64,000 nucleotides of DNA from Quillaja saponaria (lineage: Eukaryota > Streptophyta > Magnoliopsida > Fabales > Quillajaceae). Of the stretch, positions 33,640 to 46,099 are shown piece by piece. Position numbers and translations under genes: made by a program. Position 1 is the stretch's first letter; each line of letters starts with the position of its first letter. The DNA lies in assembly GCA_029379385.1 (NCBI GenBank), contig CM055611.1, forward strand, positions 1,736,001 through 1,800,000. The letters run 5' to 3'. The notes beneath the pieces were generated by a model that saw only the letters and a list, made by a program, of their open reading frames with translations, did no database searches and had not been told where the DNA came from.

Positions 33640-34650
33640 GGCTCTTATGTCAACTGCAAAATATCTTGCTTGTTAGAACACTTTCTAAAAAGTTTTTAAA
33701 TCAAAATACGAGGATTGTCAGGACTAAAAAGGGGAAGGAGGAAGGTTGTCGGTATACTAATTCCTCACTGTCAAAACAATTCTTCCCACGGGTTCTTATC
33801 CCAACCAACGAATAAATAATTGTAGGAGTGAAATCTTTACAGAATTTGAAAAAGCAATAAGGAAAAAAAACCTTTGATGGGGGAACTACTAAGTCTTCCA
33901 CAGAATTTAGTGTGTACCATGTGGCAGTGATACTCATAGCATTCGGAAAAGTAGGCGGAGCTCCACTTTTAAGAAACTTTCTAAGGTATCAGTTGGAGCA
34001 AAAAATAAGGAAACAAAGTACAGGAACCAACGGGGAAAATGAAAAAGAGGATGACAAATGCTTCCAAGGATATTTGGTGGAATATTGCTTGGATTGTTGG
34101 AGGTGTCATTGCCATAACTATCAAACTTGACTAGTATTCTTGGCTAAAAACTTTCCAAGTGTCTGCATTGCTTATGGGAGGAACTTATCAATTTTTCTAC
34201 TCTGACTTCATGTACTACAGCTATAACACACCAATTGGAAGCCCCCTTAATTAGCATTTTCTATAGTCTTTAAGGGAGCTGTGTGGAATTTGACCTCCAA
34301 ATACCCAGATTCAACCGAAAAGTATTAATGGAACAATTATGGACAACAACATTGTCTATACGATGCTAAAACTGGTTGTTTTCAGTTGCTGCCTCGTGTT
34401 CGATTCTTTAATTGGTTACACAAAGCTTCTGCAATGAGAGAGACACGGACACCTAATCTGATCATCTGGGAGAGACGAGAGATGAAGAAAGAGCTTAGCT
34501 TGGTAAAAGAAGTAAGGGAAGTAAACGCGTTTGAACAGTTTGGTAGCAGTTTCAGGGAATACATACTTCATTGAGGAAGCTAGCAACTTGAATCCTTATA
34601 TTGGAAGCAACAACTATGAAATTTATACAGACCCGTATATGCGTTCTTAT
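33640..34650 (+). pseudogene. NPF transporter pseudogene F (exon 3 remnants)
   Basis: After a plausible acceptor (TTGGTGCAG at about 33639) the sequence reads GALMSTAKYLA, then decays. Recognisable NPF segments follow in changing frames: VILIAFGKVGGAPLLRNFL (33925-33990), IWWNIAWIVGGVIAI (about 34070), FQVSALLMGGTYQFFYS (about 34155), NTPIGSPL (about 34228), and ASNLNPYIGS (about 34580). There are many stops and at least two frameshifts. Exons 1-2 are absent, replaced by the CACTA remnant. It lies convergent to copy C. The right end runs into a hAT-like insertion at 34727. Confidence 0.82.
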
Positions 34651-34726
34651 AAGGAGATCCTAAAATTATACTTCCAACGCATTACCGTATATGCCGAGTG
34701 ATGATTCAGAAAAGCTTCCCGGTACC

Positions 34727-35646
34727 CCGTGGCCGGATCAAAAAAATAGGTCAATGGAGACAAATTTTTTTATTTATTTTATATATAAATAAATAATAAT
34801 ATATATATATATATATATATTATATATTATATATATATAATATATTATACAACCCACCCGCAATAATTTTTTGTTTATTAAGTTTGTTTTACACAATAAA
34901 ATTTATTAAATTGTATGGACATAAGCTTGGTTTGTAAAAATGTTCTAACACCTTTTAAAGTTTTGTAGTTAAAGGGATTTAATTAGATTAAAAATAAATA
35001 AATAACTGAATATATTTTTTCTTGCTAAATTGTTAAGTTTTTAGTAATTTTAAAAAAAAAGTTAAGTTCCAAATTGTTAAATTAATAGTATAAGTTAATT
35101 AATATTTGTTAATTTAATTTTTTTTTCTTAAAGAAATTTATTGATTGGACAAAATTGAAAAAATAAAATAAAAGATGGCTTAAATTTATTTAATTATTTG
35201 TTAATCAGATTTAAAAACTTCAAAATCCTGACAAAAAAATAAAAATAAAAAAAATTAAATATGAGACAAAAACTTAATTAGAATTAGAAGATGGCTGAGG
35301 GTTTCTTCCTTCACATCAGATTGATCTTAGAGAAGAGGCAAAGTTTACTTTTGAATTTTAGTTTTTATTTTATGGAGTTAGGCTTTGAACCTTTTTAGTT
35401 TTAATTTTTATTTTATTGAGTTGGGTTTTAAACCAAGTTAACCTAAAGTATTTAAATTTTATTTTGTTGATTTATTTGCGGGCCAATAATTTTTGAACTA
35501 TTTATTTTATGAAGTTCAGTGAAGGAAAAATAAAATTTACTTAATCCAATAGGGTCAATTTCACAATTTAACTATACTAATAGGATAATTTTTAAAACTC
35601 AGTGGGGTTAGCTGACCCCACTGGGCCTAACATGCGTCCACCCCTG
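34727..35646. mobile_element. hAT-like non-autonomous element with palindromic subterminal motif
   Basis: Flanked by a perfect 8-bp duplication CCGGTACC (34719-34726 and 35647-35654). The right end, read on the minus strand, starts CAGGGGTGGACGCATG, like plant hAT ends. The left end CCGTGGCCGGATC matches it only loosely. Near the right end is the palindrome CAGTGGGGTTAGCTGACCCC (continuing ACTG; 35600-35623). The same palindrome next to CAGGGGCGGATC occurs at 41082. About 920 bp, with no coding sequence, and a long (AT)n tract at 34796-34852. Confidence 0.75.
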
Positions 35647-35654
35647 CCGGTACC

Positions 35655-35928
35655 TAATCATCAGTTCAAGTGTCCTGGCACCCAGTCATCGGTTCAAACA
35701 CCTAATTGACCCATGATGTCATAATTTTAAAAAGATATAAATAATTTATAAATAAAAAACAAGAAACAAAAAACAATGACACAAAAATTATAAATGAAAA
35801 CTACAGAGAACAAGAAAATAATTTATTACAACTTTCTCTTTTTATTACTATTTTTATTTAAAAAAATAAAATAAAAATCAAGCTAGGACTTTAAATTACG
35901 GGTTGGCTAATTCTGCTCGGCATATTAC
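35655..35928. other. Spacer between hAT-like element and candidate exon
   Basis: AT-rich with repeated CATCGGTTCAA / CATCAGTTCAA phrases near 35660-35700. No gene. Confidence 0.4.
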
Positions 35929-36018
35929 CTGAACAACAATGGTAGCCAGCGACTTATCCTTGTCTTGAAACACTTCTGCCAATGGACCATCATCAAGTGA
36001 AGATCCTTGACACAATTG
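35929..36018 (-). other. Candidate isolated exon of unknown gene (30 codons, phase 0)
   Basis: On the minus strand, a pyrimidine-containing tract ending CTTATAG precedes 90 bp that are open in one frame (QLCQGSSLDDGP ... DKDKSLATIVVQ), and the stretch ends CAG followed by GTAATATG, a good donor. The segment is clearly less AT-rich than its surroundings and codon-like. No neighbouring exon was found within a few kb on this strand, and I do not recognise the protein. It could be an exon fragment moved here by a transposon or a survivor of a lost gene. Chance is possible but the combination of signals is unusual. Confidence 0.4.
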
Positions 36019-38030
36019 CTATAAGAAAGAGAAACCATTGTTGTTGAAAATAATTAGAGACAACTATCACCATGATCTATGGGAGAAGACAGTATTAAGC
36101 ATTGCCAAAGACTCTTAAAGAAAATGAATCCCACCATTGAGAACAAAGAGTACTACCATCTAAAATCACCACTGGTAACAATGATTACCATTGGAGACTT
36201 TCGGAGACGAAATATTATGAATGCCATAGTCGGAAGTTGCAGGACACAACAAAAATTACCATTGATGACAGCGTATACTAGGCAACTCATTGACCATCAT
36301 TGTTAAAAATTGCTGTAACAATTTTAATCATAATTCAGTAAGATATAAAATTATAATAAAATTGAAAATTGTTTTGCAATTTTTAATTTCAGTTACAATG
36401 TAGTGCGCCAAACGGATTATAAATAAATTTGATGATTTCGTAAGAGCTTACCATCATTCAGAGAGGGATAATTTGACACCCAAATTTTGTTTAAAAAAAT
36501 AAATAAAATTATTCTCATTACGTGAATAGACTCCAATTTTTTTAGGTGTTTTCGCATTGACTAATTTCATATAATAATAATCTTAACGACTCAATTAGAA
36601 ATATTAAGTCTCAAGTATCATAAAACCAAGAATCTGCTGAGTATAATTCTAACGTGGAGATTAGGGCGTAACTAATTAATTGTAATTTCTTAAATATATG
36701 TGAAAATTATTTACATGTAGTTGTACGTGAGCATATAAATTAGTAACTATTAGTACTTAAAATTTGAAAGCTATTTTTTCTTCAGAAAGCCTGTTCTCTT
36801 CATTTGGGGTAATCATTTCAGAACTTATAAATTCACTTCTAGTACTTAAAATTTCTTCAGAAAGCATGCAGCAACGACGAAGAAGAGGTAATGTCTTGGA
36901 CTTCATTTGCCCTAACCATTACACCCGCCAAAGGTCCAATTACCTCTTAATCCAAAGCAAAATTTTACCCATACAAATTATAAGTAAGCCTCAAAAATGT
37001 ATGTGAATCTAAGAAGAGGTGCAGTTCTTTAAATAAATGCACAAAAAAGAAACAACTCAACAAAGAAAATTTTCTTTACCGTTAGTGTTTTTATTAATAG
37101 AATAGAATATATAAGAAAATAATAATAATTCTTGTAATATCAATTTCTTTCAGATTTGTCAATATCATTTTTCAGTTTTATTAAATATTTAAGTTTTAGT
37201 ATTTAGGAACTTTAACCAAAAAAATTGTTATATTTCAAATCTTATTGTTATTTTTTTTCCTTAATAACCTATTTAAATTAGATAAACTCTTCTTTGCTTA
37301 ACATATTTTGTTTTTTTTACATTTTATTTAAAAGAAATTAAAAGTAATGAATTAAATGTGTTTGGGCTATTACTGATTTCGCATAATATAATTATAAATT
37401 TGAGTAAATTACTTTAACCTCCCTTGTATTAGCAGAATATTACACATACATCTTTAATTTTAAAATCTACACATTCCTTCTTTCAAGTTTAAAACTAAAA
37501 TAAAACACCATATTGATTCTTATTAAAAGACAACTACAATTTGAAAATTATTCAATTAAATTAATAATGACATGTTATTATTCAACTTAAATAAGATATA
37601 AATAAAAATTAAATTAATAATAATACAAAATATTACACGGACAACTCTATATTATTTAAAAATTGTAATATTCGAAAACACATTTTATTTTTATCGTACA
37701 TAATTAATTCATGTTTTATGTTTTAATTTATTTTAAGTTTAATAACATCATATAATATTAAGTGACTTTAAAAATATTTGTATCTCCTAATAATAGTATT
37801 ATATGGGTATTTTATGTATTTGTTCTTAAATATTTAAAGTTTGAGTTAAGCTAGTCATAATTTATTTTTAAGTTTCAGATGAAGGCATGTGTAACTTTTA
37901 AAAATATAGGAGAGGTTCGTAATATCAATATCATACTGGAGAAGCTATAATAATTTACTTTAAATGCATATAGATATAAGAGTTGGAGTTATTTGTTCGT
38001 CTTATCTAATATTGTCTCACGTGGATATTT
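36019..38030. other. AT-rich spacer
   Basis: Reading frames at 36079-36306 and 36764-37006 have no recognisable domain. 37020-38030 is AT-rich with no gene or clear repeat. Confidence 0.45.
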
Positions 38031-38422
38031 AGGTTTGGTTTGGTAATACTGTGACTTTTGAGAGATATTGTGCTCTCATTGCTCTCTTAGAGATGTTTTT
38101 AAGAAGTTATAGAAGTAATGTTTAGTAAAATAATGTAAAAGTTGCTCTCAATAGATAGGAACCACAAATTAGTGTTTGGTAAATTCATTGTAAAGCTGTT
38201 CTAAATATTTAAATTGACTATAATAGATATTAATAATAAACAGAGAGATAACTAATCTACTACATTAATTAATAAAAGAATAAATATGAATTTTCATTAA
38301 AAGTAAAAATTATATTAGTTTTTTGAACTTTTGAGAGCATAAGCTAGTTTAAAAAAATACTCCTGGCAATTAAAAGCCCATAACAGAAACACCTCACTAT
38401 GTTTTTTACCAAACATAAAACA
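38031..38422. repeat. Dispersed repeat R1, copy at 38 kb
   Basis: Starts TTTGGTTTGGTAATACTGTG and ends TTTTTTACCAAACATAAAAC. Shares TTTAGTAAAATAATGTAAAA-like and ACAAATTAGTGTTTGGTAAA segments with 42700-42810, and the general order with 30735-31030. Confidence 0.65.
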
Positions 38423-38641
38423 TTAACTTATGATGTGAACACTTAAAGATAATTCAACCAAAATGTTATGAAGATACATGATATCCTAAAAATAAATTTT
38501 GACATTTTATATTAGACTAATTTCAAATTACTATTCTAACAGTCTCATGTTCGATTCCCTTAGGATCAGGGAGGGGTAAGATTTAGAAAATGGGAGGACT
38601 ATGGAACTATAATAATAAGTTCCGGGTAACGGTGATTCTAA

Positions 38642-40671
38642 TCAAGTTTCCTGGTGGAGCTGGTTCCTTGACTCATTGGCTGCCATCAAAGCTTCTTCAC
38701 AAATTACATCTATAGACTCCTCTTGAACTATTTGATGAATTTATTCTAAATTTTGTTCAAGAATGTTTGGTTCCTCATTATCCATAGTATCCTCAGAATA
38801 ATCATCCATATAGCCATATTAAATGCAGTAGTCCACATAAATGCAAAGTAAAACAGAACTTAGTATTGTTAATACCAGATAATACCTACCAAAGTGACTC
38901 TCGTTTATGGTGTCGCTAAACCAGCTCTTGAAAATTAGCACAAATGGTATGCTGAAAGCTTTCCAATACCCGATGCTAACTCGTCGAATAGCCCCGAAAA
39001 GGTCCTCATTGATTCAGTCACATGATTATCGAAGAATTTTGCAAGCCCTTCTCGAGTAAGACCTTCCATTAGTCCAGATAGTAAATATTGCGGAGTTAAA
39101 TAAAAAATGCTCATGAAAATAGTCGTCTTTGTATCATGACCCTCGATATTTTCTTCATCAATCAAATGTAGCCTCTTAAGCTCCACTTGCCTTGCTGTAA
39201 TGCAGCAAAGTACAGCAGCAATCATGCCAGCACCAATCCTCCAGACTGTAATACTTCGTTTTGTCCAATCCTTCCTCCGAAACACAGACATCACTACTGA
39301 ACTCATGGGGGCCTTGAGTGGTAACATAAAAGAGACATTAATTTTGTTGCCGTTAAATATTTCACCATTCAAGTTGCTAGACTGCTCAACAAAGAAAGTG
39401 TTTTCAGCAGCAACTACCAAACTATAAGCGGATCAACAACAAATGTAACAATCTAGACAGCTGCATTATTTCCCTTACTTCTTTAACGCTGCAAATATTC
39501 CCATTCTTCTCCAATGTTTCAAGAAAACGAACACGGTTTGGAAAATTAGACTCTGCAGCACTAGTTATTGCCCCTTTGTTTAACCATCTAAAAAGTGTTG
39601 GAACATGAGGTAACAACAGCAGTTGACCTCTTTTATTTTTGTAGACATAATTCTCAGAGTCTTTGATTCTTCCAATAATACCCTTCTTCTGAATCTGGGT
39701 ATTTCATACTGAATCTCCAATAACCTGCATTAAAAACTGTGCAGATGGTACCAAGGGTGCTACCAGTTGGTTGTTCATAGTTGTAGAACTTGCAGCCCGT
39801 GTAGAATAGTATATAACATCCTCCCATCACAATTGTTGCCACCATGAAAGTTGTTTTCCAAGATGAACTCCCAAGACCAAAGATAGCTATAACACCTCCA
39901 ACAAGATTAGCAACACTCCACCAAATTTTGTTTGTTTTTTTTTTTTTTTTTTTCCTCATCCTGCCCATTTGCTCTCTTGGTTTGATCATGTTCCTGATTT
40001 GTTTCCGTGCTTTCACTTATAACATTATTATGCTTCAACTGATCTTGAAAAAAGGCTTTTAAAGTTGGTTATTGTCTAGAATGGCCTATTGCTAGTAGTC
40101 CCACTCCCAAATAGAACACATTAAAATATGATCTGTAAGTTGAAATCCATAATAAAGCTAACCCCTGCATGTATGAAATAACATATATCGAATTGGGAAA
40201 AGTACTTCAATATTTCTGGGCATGCAAATAACACATTTGTCCATTAGCAGTTCTTGTATTATAACTTACCGTAACATAAGCAGCTGTGCATATAGCAATC
40301 ATCTTGAAACGACCTGTATGGGCTTCTGCGAAATGAGTAAGAATGACAATAAGTATGGCTGCTGTGCCATCTAGCAAATTGATGACCATAACAACTATCC
40401 GTAGAGTACTTTTCCCTCTCGATGAATCTGTGAGGTAATCAATCAAGACAAACACCACTGCGTGGTATGCTATGCTATAACTTAGAACCAAACCTGAAGA
40501 CGAAGTTCATTAATTAAACAAGAAAATTAAATGATCAAGATATGTATAAATGTAAGAGAGAATATGGGTTCAGCAAAGATTAATATATATACCGAAAAGG
40601 AACAGGGCAGCCTTGGTGAAGATAAGATGTTTGCGGCACCATTTCAATAGATTTGACAATGAAAAAGCCAT
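38642..40671 (-). pseudogene. NPF transporter pseudogene C
   Basis: All three exons are recognisable. Exon 1 is 40671-40593 and exon 2 is 40493-40270, both open with intact splice sites. Exon 3 runs from 40164 to the original stop at 38642. Exon 3 carries a stop (CAATAA near 40068) where copy B has GGAAAAGAG, an expanded T-run at about 39936-39954 that shifts frame, a frameshift at about 39655, another near 39430, one near 38960, and stops near 38819 and 38745. Helix 1 reads VLSYSIAYHAVV, without ExxER. Very close to copies B and D in sequence. The promoter-side flank 40672-40920 matches that of copy D (52591-52960). Confidence 0.92.
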
Positions 40672-40919
40672 GATCTTCAATTTAAGCGCTATCAAGTATA
40701 TATAGATATCACATAGAGAAATATTATTATACTTGAAAATCCCATTGAATTTGAAAAAGAATTTTCAGAAAAGTTTCATGTATACTTTCTTGCCAAGGAA
40801 ACTAATTAAGAGAGTACTTTCAAAGGAAAAATACAGTCTGTGAGTGATCTTGAATATGTAAGAAGGCTTGAAGTCCAATATTAATTTATGATTTTTCATC
40901 TTAATGTAATGTGGAAAGA

Positions 40920-41081
40920 ACTTATGGTTTCTAATGGTCATTCTTATTCAATCAAACAAAAAAATATTAGTCCCGTATATAATCTAGAAATGATTTCTAT
41001 GTTATAATATTATACTAATCGTGCATGCGTTTACACCCATATTTTGTGTATATATGTCTACTAGTCCCAAGCATATGCACC
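40920..41081. other. Short spacer
   Basis: No feature seen. Confidence 0.4.
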
Positions 41082-41160
41082 CAGGGGCGGATCTATATAC
41101 AAGCAGTGAGGTCAACTACAGTGGGGTTAGTTGACCCCACTGTCTTTTAAAAATTATATA
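41082..41160. mobile_element. hAT-like terminus (same family as 34727-35646)
   Basis: CAGGGGCGGATCTATATACA begins at 41082. It is followed at 41119-41142 by the palindrome CAGTGGGGTTAGTTGACCCC (continuing ACTG) and by TTTTAAAAATTAT, as at the right end of the element at 34727-35646 read on the minus strand. The other terminus was not located, so the extent of the element is unknown. It may run through the AT-rich DNA to about 41640. Confidence 0.6.
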
Positions 41161-41689
41161 TAGGTATTATGAAAAGTATTATATTGTCCCCACTCATTTA
41201 CTGTTAAATAAAAATCTTCTTACATAGATTTTAAATTTCATCCCACTAATAAATTTTTTGAGACAAAAATCAAACTAACATTAGTTAATTATACTCTATA
41301 ATTTTCAAATTTTGGCACTTAGTTTTTTTAAAAAAAATTTACTAAAAATCTAACAACTTAGTAAGAGAAACCATATTCAAATATTCAAAATCTTTTAATC
41401 TATTCGAATTTTTTCTCTCACTGAAATCATGACATTTAATAACCAATTTCATAGTACATTTTACAACTGTTAAAAATTGACTAGGATGTTCTACAAATAT
41501 TAGAAAACATCTTCTAGCTATTTTGATTAAAATTTTCTTTAGAAACTATCAATCTCATTAATTTTACATCTAATTTCTCTCATTATCTCCTTATTAAAAC
41601 TTATTACTGAAATTTCATTCATTAGAATTAAAATTGCAAGATTTTTTATATACGACTTGGCAAATAGGACACCATAAGGGTATTCTGTC

Positions 41690-42390
41690 TTTTTGTATAA
41701 TACAGTATAGATAGATACATTTATTTTATTTTTTAATAAATTTAATTTGATAAAAAAACATAATTGTATAGGTGGGAGAGTAGGATATTTTTTTAATTAA
41801 AATAAGTAATAATTATTAAGTGATAAGATGAGATTTAGTTATTGAATTTAATTTCTTAAATAATTTAAGTAGATGTATATTATAAAGTGGGATGCCATAA
41901 GAGGCCTCTCACTTTTATAATAGTATAATAGTATATATTTTGATTTTTTTAATAAATTTAATTTGATAAAAACATAATTTTATAGGTGGGAGAGTAGGAT
42001 ATTTTTTTAATTAAAAAAAAATAATTATTAAGTGATAAGACGAAATTTAGTTATTGAATTTAATTTCTTAAATAATTTAAGTAGATGTATATTATATAGT
42101 GTGATGCCATAAGAGGCCTCTCACTTTTATAATAGTATAATAGTATATATTTTGATTTTTTTTTAATAAATTTAATTTGATAAAAAATTAATTTTATTGG
42201 CGGGAGGGTGGGAAGGTTGTTGTTTGTGTGTGTGGAGGGAGTGTGGGATATTTTTTTAATTAAAATAAAAAATAGCAATTATTAAGTGATGAGATGAGAT
42301 TTAGTAATTGAATTTATTTTAAAAATAATTTAAATAGATCAAATACATAATTAATGACTATAAAGAATCTCTCATTTTATAATAGTATAT
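41690..42390. repeat. Tandem repeat, ~212-bp unit, about three copies
   Basis: GCCATAAGAGGCCTCTCACT occurs at 41894 and 42106 (212 bp apart). Each unit also contains TAATAGTATAATAGTATATA, AATAAATTTAATTTGATAAA, GGTGGGAGAGTAGGATATTT and TTATTAAGTGATAAGA. A diverged first copy starts near 41688, and a longer third copy with a GTGTGTGTGGAGGGAGTGTG insertion ends near 42390. Confidence 0.88.
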
Positions 42391-42399
42391 AGATATAGA

Positions 42400-42419
42400 T
42401 TATAATTATATATATATAT

Positions 42420-42451
<32 letters not shown>

Positions 42452-42455
42452 GGTA
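42400..42455. repeat. (AT)n and poly-T tract
   Basis: Alternating AT from about 42410 to 42431, then TTATATT and a T-run to about 42450. Confidence 0.85.
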
Positions 42456-42579
42456 AAAGCAGGCAACATCAAAATCTTCCCCATTTTTTTTGTTGATGAA
42501 TGGACTTGCTCTCTTGTGCAATAATTTAGTCAGCAAGTGAAAGAAAATGTTAACGCATCAAAATTATAAAGTTTGCTCT

Positions 42580-43790
42580 CATGTGCACTTATTGGGTTCC
42601 TGCCAAAAACCTTCATTTTCACCATTTCTGGTCTCTAATTTGTGACTTTTTGAGTGGTGTTGTGATATCGTGACTTTTTGAGTGGTGTTGTGATATCGTG
42701 ACTTTCTTAAAGTTATTTTTTAAAAGTTACAATAGTAATGTTTAGTAAAATAATATTAAAATTGTTCTCAATAAATAGAAGTCACAAATTAATATTTGGT
42801 AAATTTATTATAAAATTGCTCTAAAGACAGTTCTCCCGTTTATTTTAGCTAATATATAAACACTAACTTGTGTCACGTGCTAAAAATTGTGTCACATGTA
42901 TTGCACCATCAGTATTTGATTTAAAATTTCCTTCAACTGGTGCAATCCAATAAAAAATATCTTGTGTTCTCACAATTTTGTCAACTCCTTTTCGCCTTCT
43001 CGATTTTGAGTCTCTACTCATTAAACTGGAGTTTTTACCCGTTGTCCAATTTCTTTAAAACAAGGTGGTGTTATGTGCACTACCCATTTTTATGTGTGGA
43101 CAAAAAACTAAGATAGATAGTCTCTAAATTTTTGTCTTTTAGTGTATTTTAAGTTTACTTAACAATTTTAATAATACACATATCAATTCATCTAAAATAT
43201 GATATAAGTTATAATCAGATTAAGAATGAAATTATTAAAAAGAAAAAAAAAGAAAAAAAAAATAATTATTCTTTATTTTCATAATTATAAATGAATGTAG
43301 TTTCGGTTGACTCAATCTTCAACTATATTGAATAAGCTAACTCATGAATTAACTAAATGATGCATTTAATAGTATTAGTTGACTGAGCTTGAGTTGATGT
43401 TTTGTTTCAGCTAACTGAAAATTATTCATTGAAAGGCTCACTAGCTTCAACTTACCGACTTTCAACCGCTGTCTTGGCTGAAAACTGACTGAATATGTAA
43501 TACCAAAAGAAGTCTTACTTTAATTGTGGGAGTTGTGTTTATGTTGTCTGTAACATACTTCAAATATCAAATATATTCCGACTATCATTTTAACTTATAT
43601 AGTCTGGAAATCCTTGTGTCATATGGGTTCGATCTTGGAACCTGTGGGTTATGGGCCCAACTGACCCAAGGAGCAACTAACGATCAAAATAATGCTTCAG
43701 TGTGAATGAGTTTTCAACTATGTGGATGAAACGGTGCTTTTAATTTTTTTCAGCTGACTGAAAAGTATTCCTTGAAAGGCCTAAAAGGAA
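42580..43790. repeat. Large non-coding duplicated unit, copy 4 (partial)
   Basis: 43200-43520 carries the end of array A (AGATTAAGAATGAAATTATT, TTCATAATTATAA) and the TTGACTGAGCTTGAGTTG, GAAAGGCTCACTAGCTTC and ACTGAATATGTAATACCAAA landmarks in the same order as 5240-5510 and 18480-18740. 43550-43690 resembles the LTR-like block. 42640-42830 is an R1 repeat. The long arrays are missing. Confidence 0.65.
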
Positions 43791-43894
43791 AATTGTGGTT
43801 TGTAATCCTGTTGGGTAGGGTGGCACACATTTTTTTCATCACGGACAAGTTTTAGTCCCTTAACAGCTCCAGATGATGTCAACAGTGCCATACC
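43784..43894 (-). pseudogene. NPF exon-3 start fragment I
   Basis: On the minus strand, TATTGGTACAG followed by GGTATGGCACTG (GMALLTSSGAVKG, then CHPTQQDY) looks like the start of NPF exon 3 after its acceptor. It has the Cys-containing loop seen in ordinary NPF proteins and lost from copies B-E here. It ends after about 37 codons with a stop, and no other NPF segment follows. The match is short, so confidence is limited. Confidence 0.45.
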
Positions 43895-43999
43895 CTGTAC
43901 CAATACCATGATTTTGATTAATTCAATAAGGATTTTTATTTTATTTTTGGCAACCATACTTACATAGACATTTGAAAGAAAATTTAATTTCAAGCTCAA

Positions 44000-45870
44000 C
44001 AATTCAAAAAAAAAAATATTCTCAATAATCGGGTTAATCTCTTAAGATAAATACTTCTATTCTTTATACGTGTTTTTAGTCACTATATTGTATTCTAAAG
44101 TCCAATAAGTCACATTCCTAATTAATATATCCACTGATTTATAGTGTATTTAACTATTTCCTATGTTTTTCCTTGTAGGATTTGTTAATGTAAATCTAGT
44201 GTCACTTTTATTATTCACACTGATCATTTTTCTACATATCTTGTGGCTTGACTTCTAATAATTATATCATATAAGTTGTACTGTGGTTTGTACCAGTTAT
44301 GAGATGAGTATCGAGTATTCTCAATCTCGACTTATACCACTAATTCACTCAGCTCATAACTTGTTCCTGTGCGACATGTATTTGTTTATTTGGTTTCCAG
44401 AAGCATAGGCGACGAACCAGTTATGACCATAGGATCACGAATGTGGACTTGGTCTATGAAGTAATTTGCAGGATAGATCATTTGTTATAGTAAAGGGTTT
44501 TGTTATCAGGTCAGGTACAGTTTTATAAGGCTTAGTTGGGTTTATCATATCAAATTGAACAATAAGTTGACTCTATGGATTGCTGTGACCAAGATTTAAA
44601 TTTTATTTCTTGATATAATATTGTTCATTTTAAAAATAAAAATGTACCCATATGTATTGAAAATATTAAAAAAAAATATAGTGTATAGTCCTAAAAATAT
44701 ATGAAAAACATTTATAAAAAAAATAAATTATTTACTTTTAGTTAAAAGTTATTTTTAATATATATAATAATTAATTATGCATATTTGAAGTTCTAAGTTG
44801 ACTCTTCATATATTATATATTTGTTATCTCAATTATTTATTTATTTTTTGATAAACAAAATTGAAATCTTAATCATTTATTAAAGGTTTATTTACTATTT
44901 TAGTCTATTAGAATTACACCATTTACCTTGACAATTTTTTTATTTTTTTTTTCTAATCAGGTTCTTTAACATTTAATTTTTCTATTTGGTCTTTCAAGAT
45001 TTAATAGTTTTAAAATTGAATTTTTAATCAACTCAAAATTATTAAATTTTGATTGAACACAAGTGAATATGGTAAGGAATACCTAAGAAGAATTTTATGA
45101 CCTAAGAAATTTTTTATTTTTTTTTTAGAAAGAAAATTGGATGTAACATTTAAAATTAAAAACAAAAAAAATTTGTAATGATTGATTCAATATTCATGTG
45201 ATTTTTCTTTTCATACATTAATATTTATTTATTCATCATCTCCTCAAAAATATGTTAGCTAATTTTTCTATAATATTTTATCTCAATTTAATAATTTTGA
45301 CTTTATTAAGAACCTAATTAAAAATAAATAAAAATCAAATAATGGAGGACCAAAATAGAAATAAATTGAACCCTAGAGGACTTGATTAGAAACAATAATT
45401 TCTCAAGTATCAAAATAGAAAATAATATATTTGTCAGTGACCAAAGCAGTAAATAATCCTTTATTAAACTACACACAATATATATATAAACAATACATAT
45501 CAACTAAATTAAATTATAAAATATAGATATAATACTAACACTTAATTTTATTTAATTTTCTTATAACTATTAATTTTTTTTTTCGAAAATTAAAATAGAA
45601 AAAGAAAAACAACTAACTTACAAAAACGCATTTAAATCACTTTTTAGAAAAAATTATAATCAAATTTAAAATATCCTTTTCAATAGTTACTGTTTATTTA
45701 GTTTTTTTTTTCTTTTGGTTAAACTAAGTTATTACTCACACATGTTAGACATGTAAAGAAAAGAAAAAACGCCGCACGTCCATAAATGCATGTGATGAGA
45801 CAAGTATATATATATAAACTAGTTTCGATGGCGTATATATTACGTGTGAATTGTATTTATAATATATTCA
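44000..45870. other. AT-rich spacer
   Basis: No gene or element recognised. Confidence 0.45.
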
Positions 45871-45875
45871 TCAAC

Positions 45876-45876
45876 A

Positions 45877-45921
<45 letters not shown>
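45876..45921. repeat. (AT)n microsatellite
   Basis: About 46 bp of almost perfect AT alternation. Confidence 0.92.
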
Positions 45922-45924
<3 letters not shown>

Positions 45925-46099
45925 AGAAATTATATAGTTAATAAATATTTCATATTATTGACAATAAACAAATAGATAAATTTAATATAAAAAATTAATT
46001 CATAATATAAACATAAATAAAAAAAAAATTCTAAAGATTGAAGAAGAATTAATACAATGATAGCATACAAAATATACTCTTAATATATCTTTTCATTCA

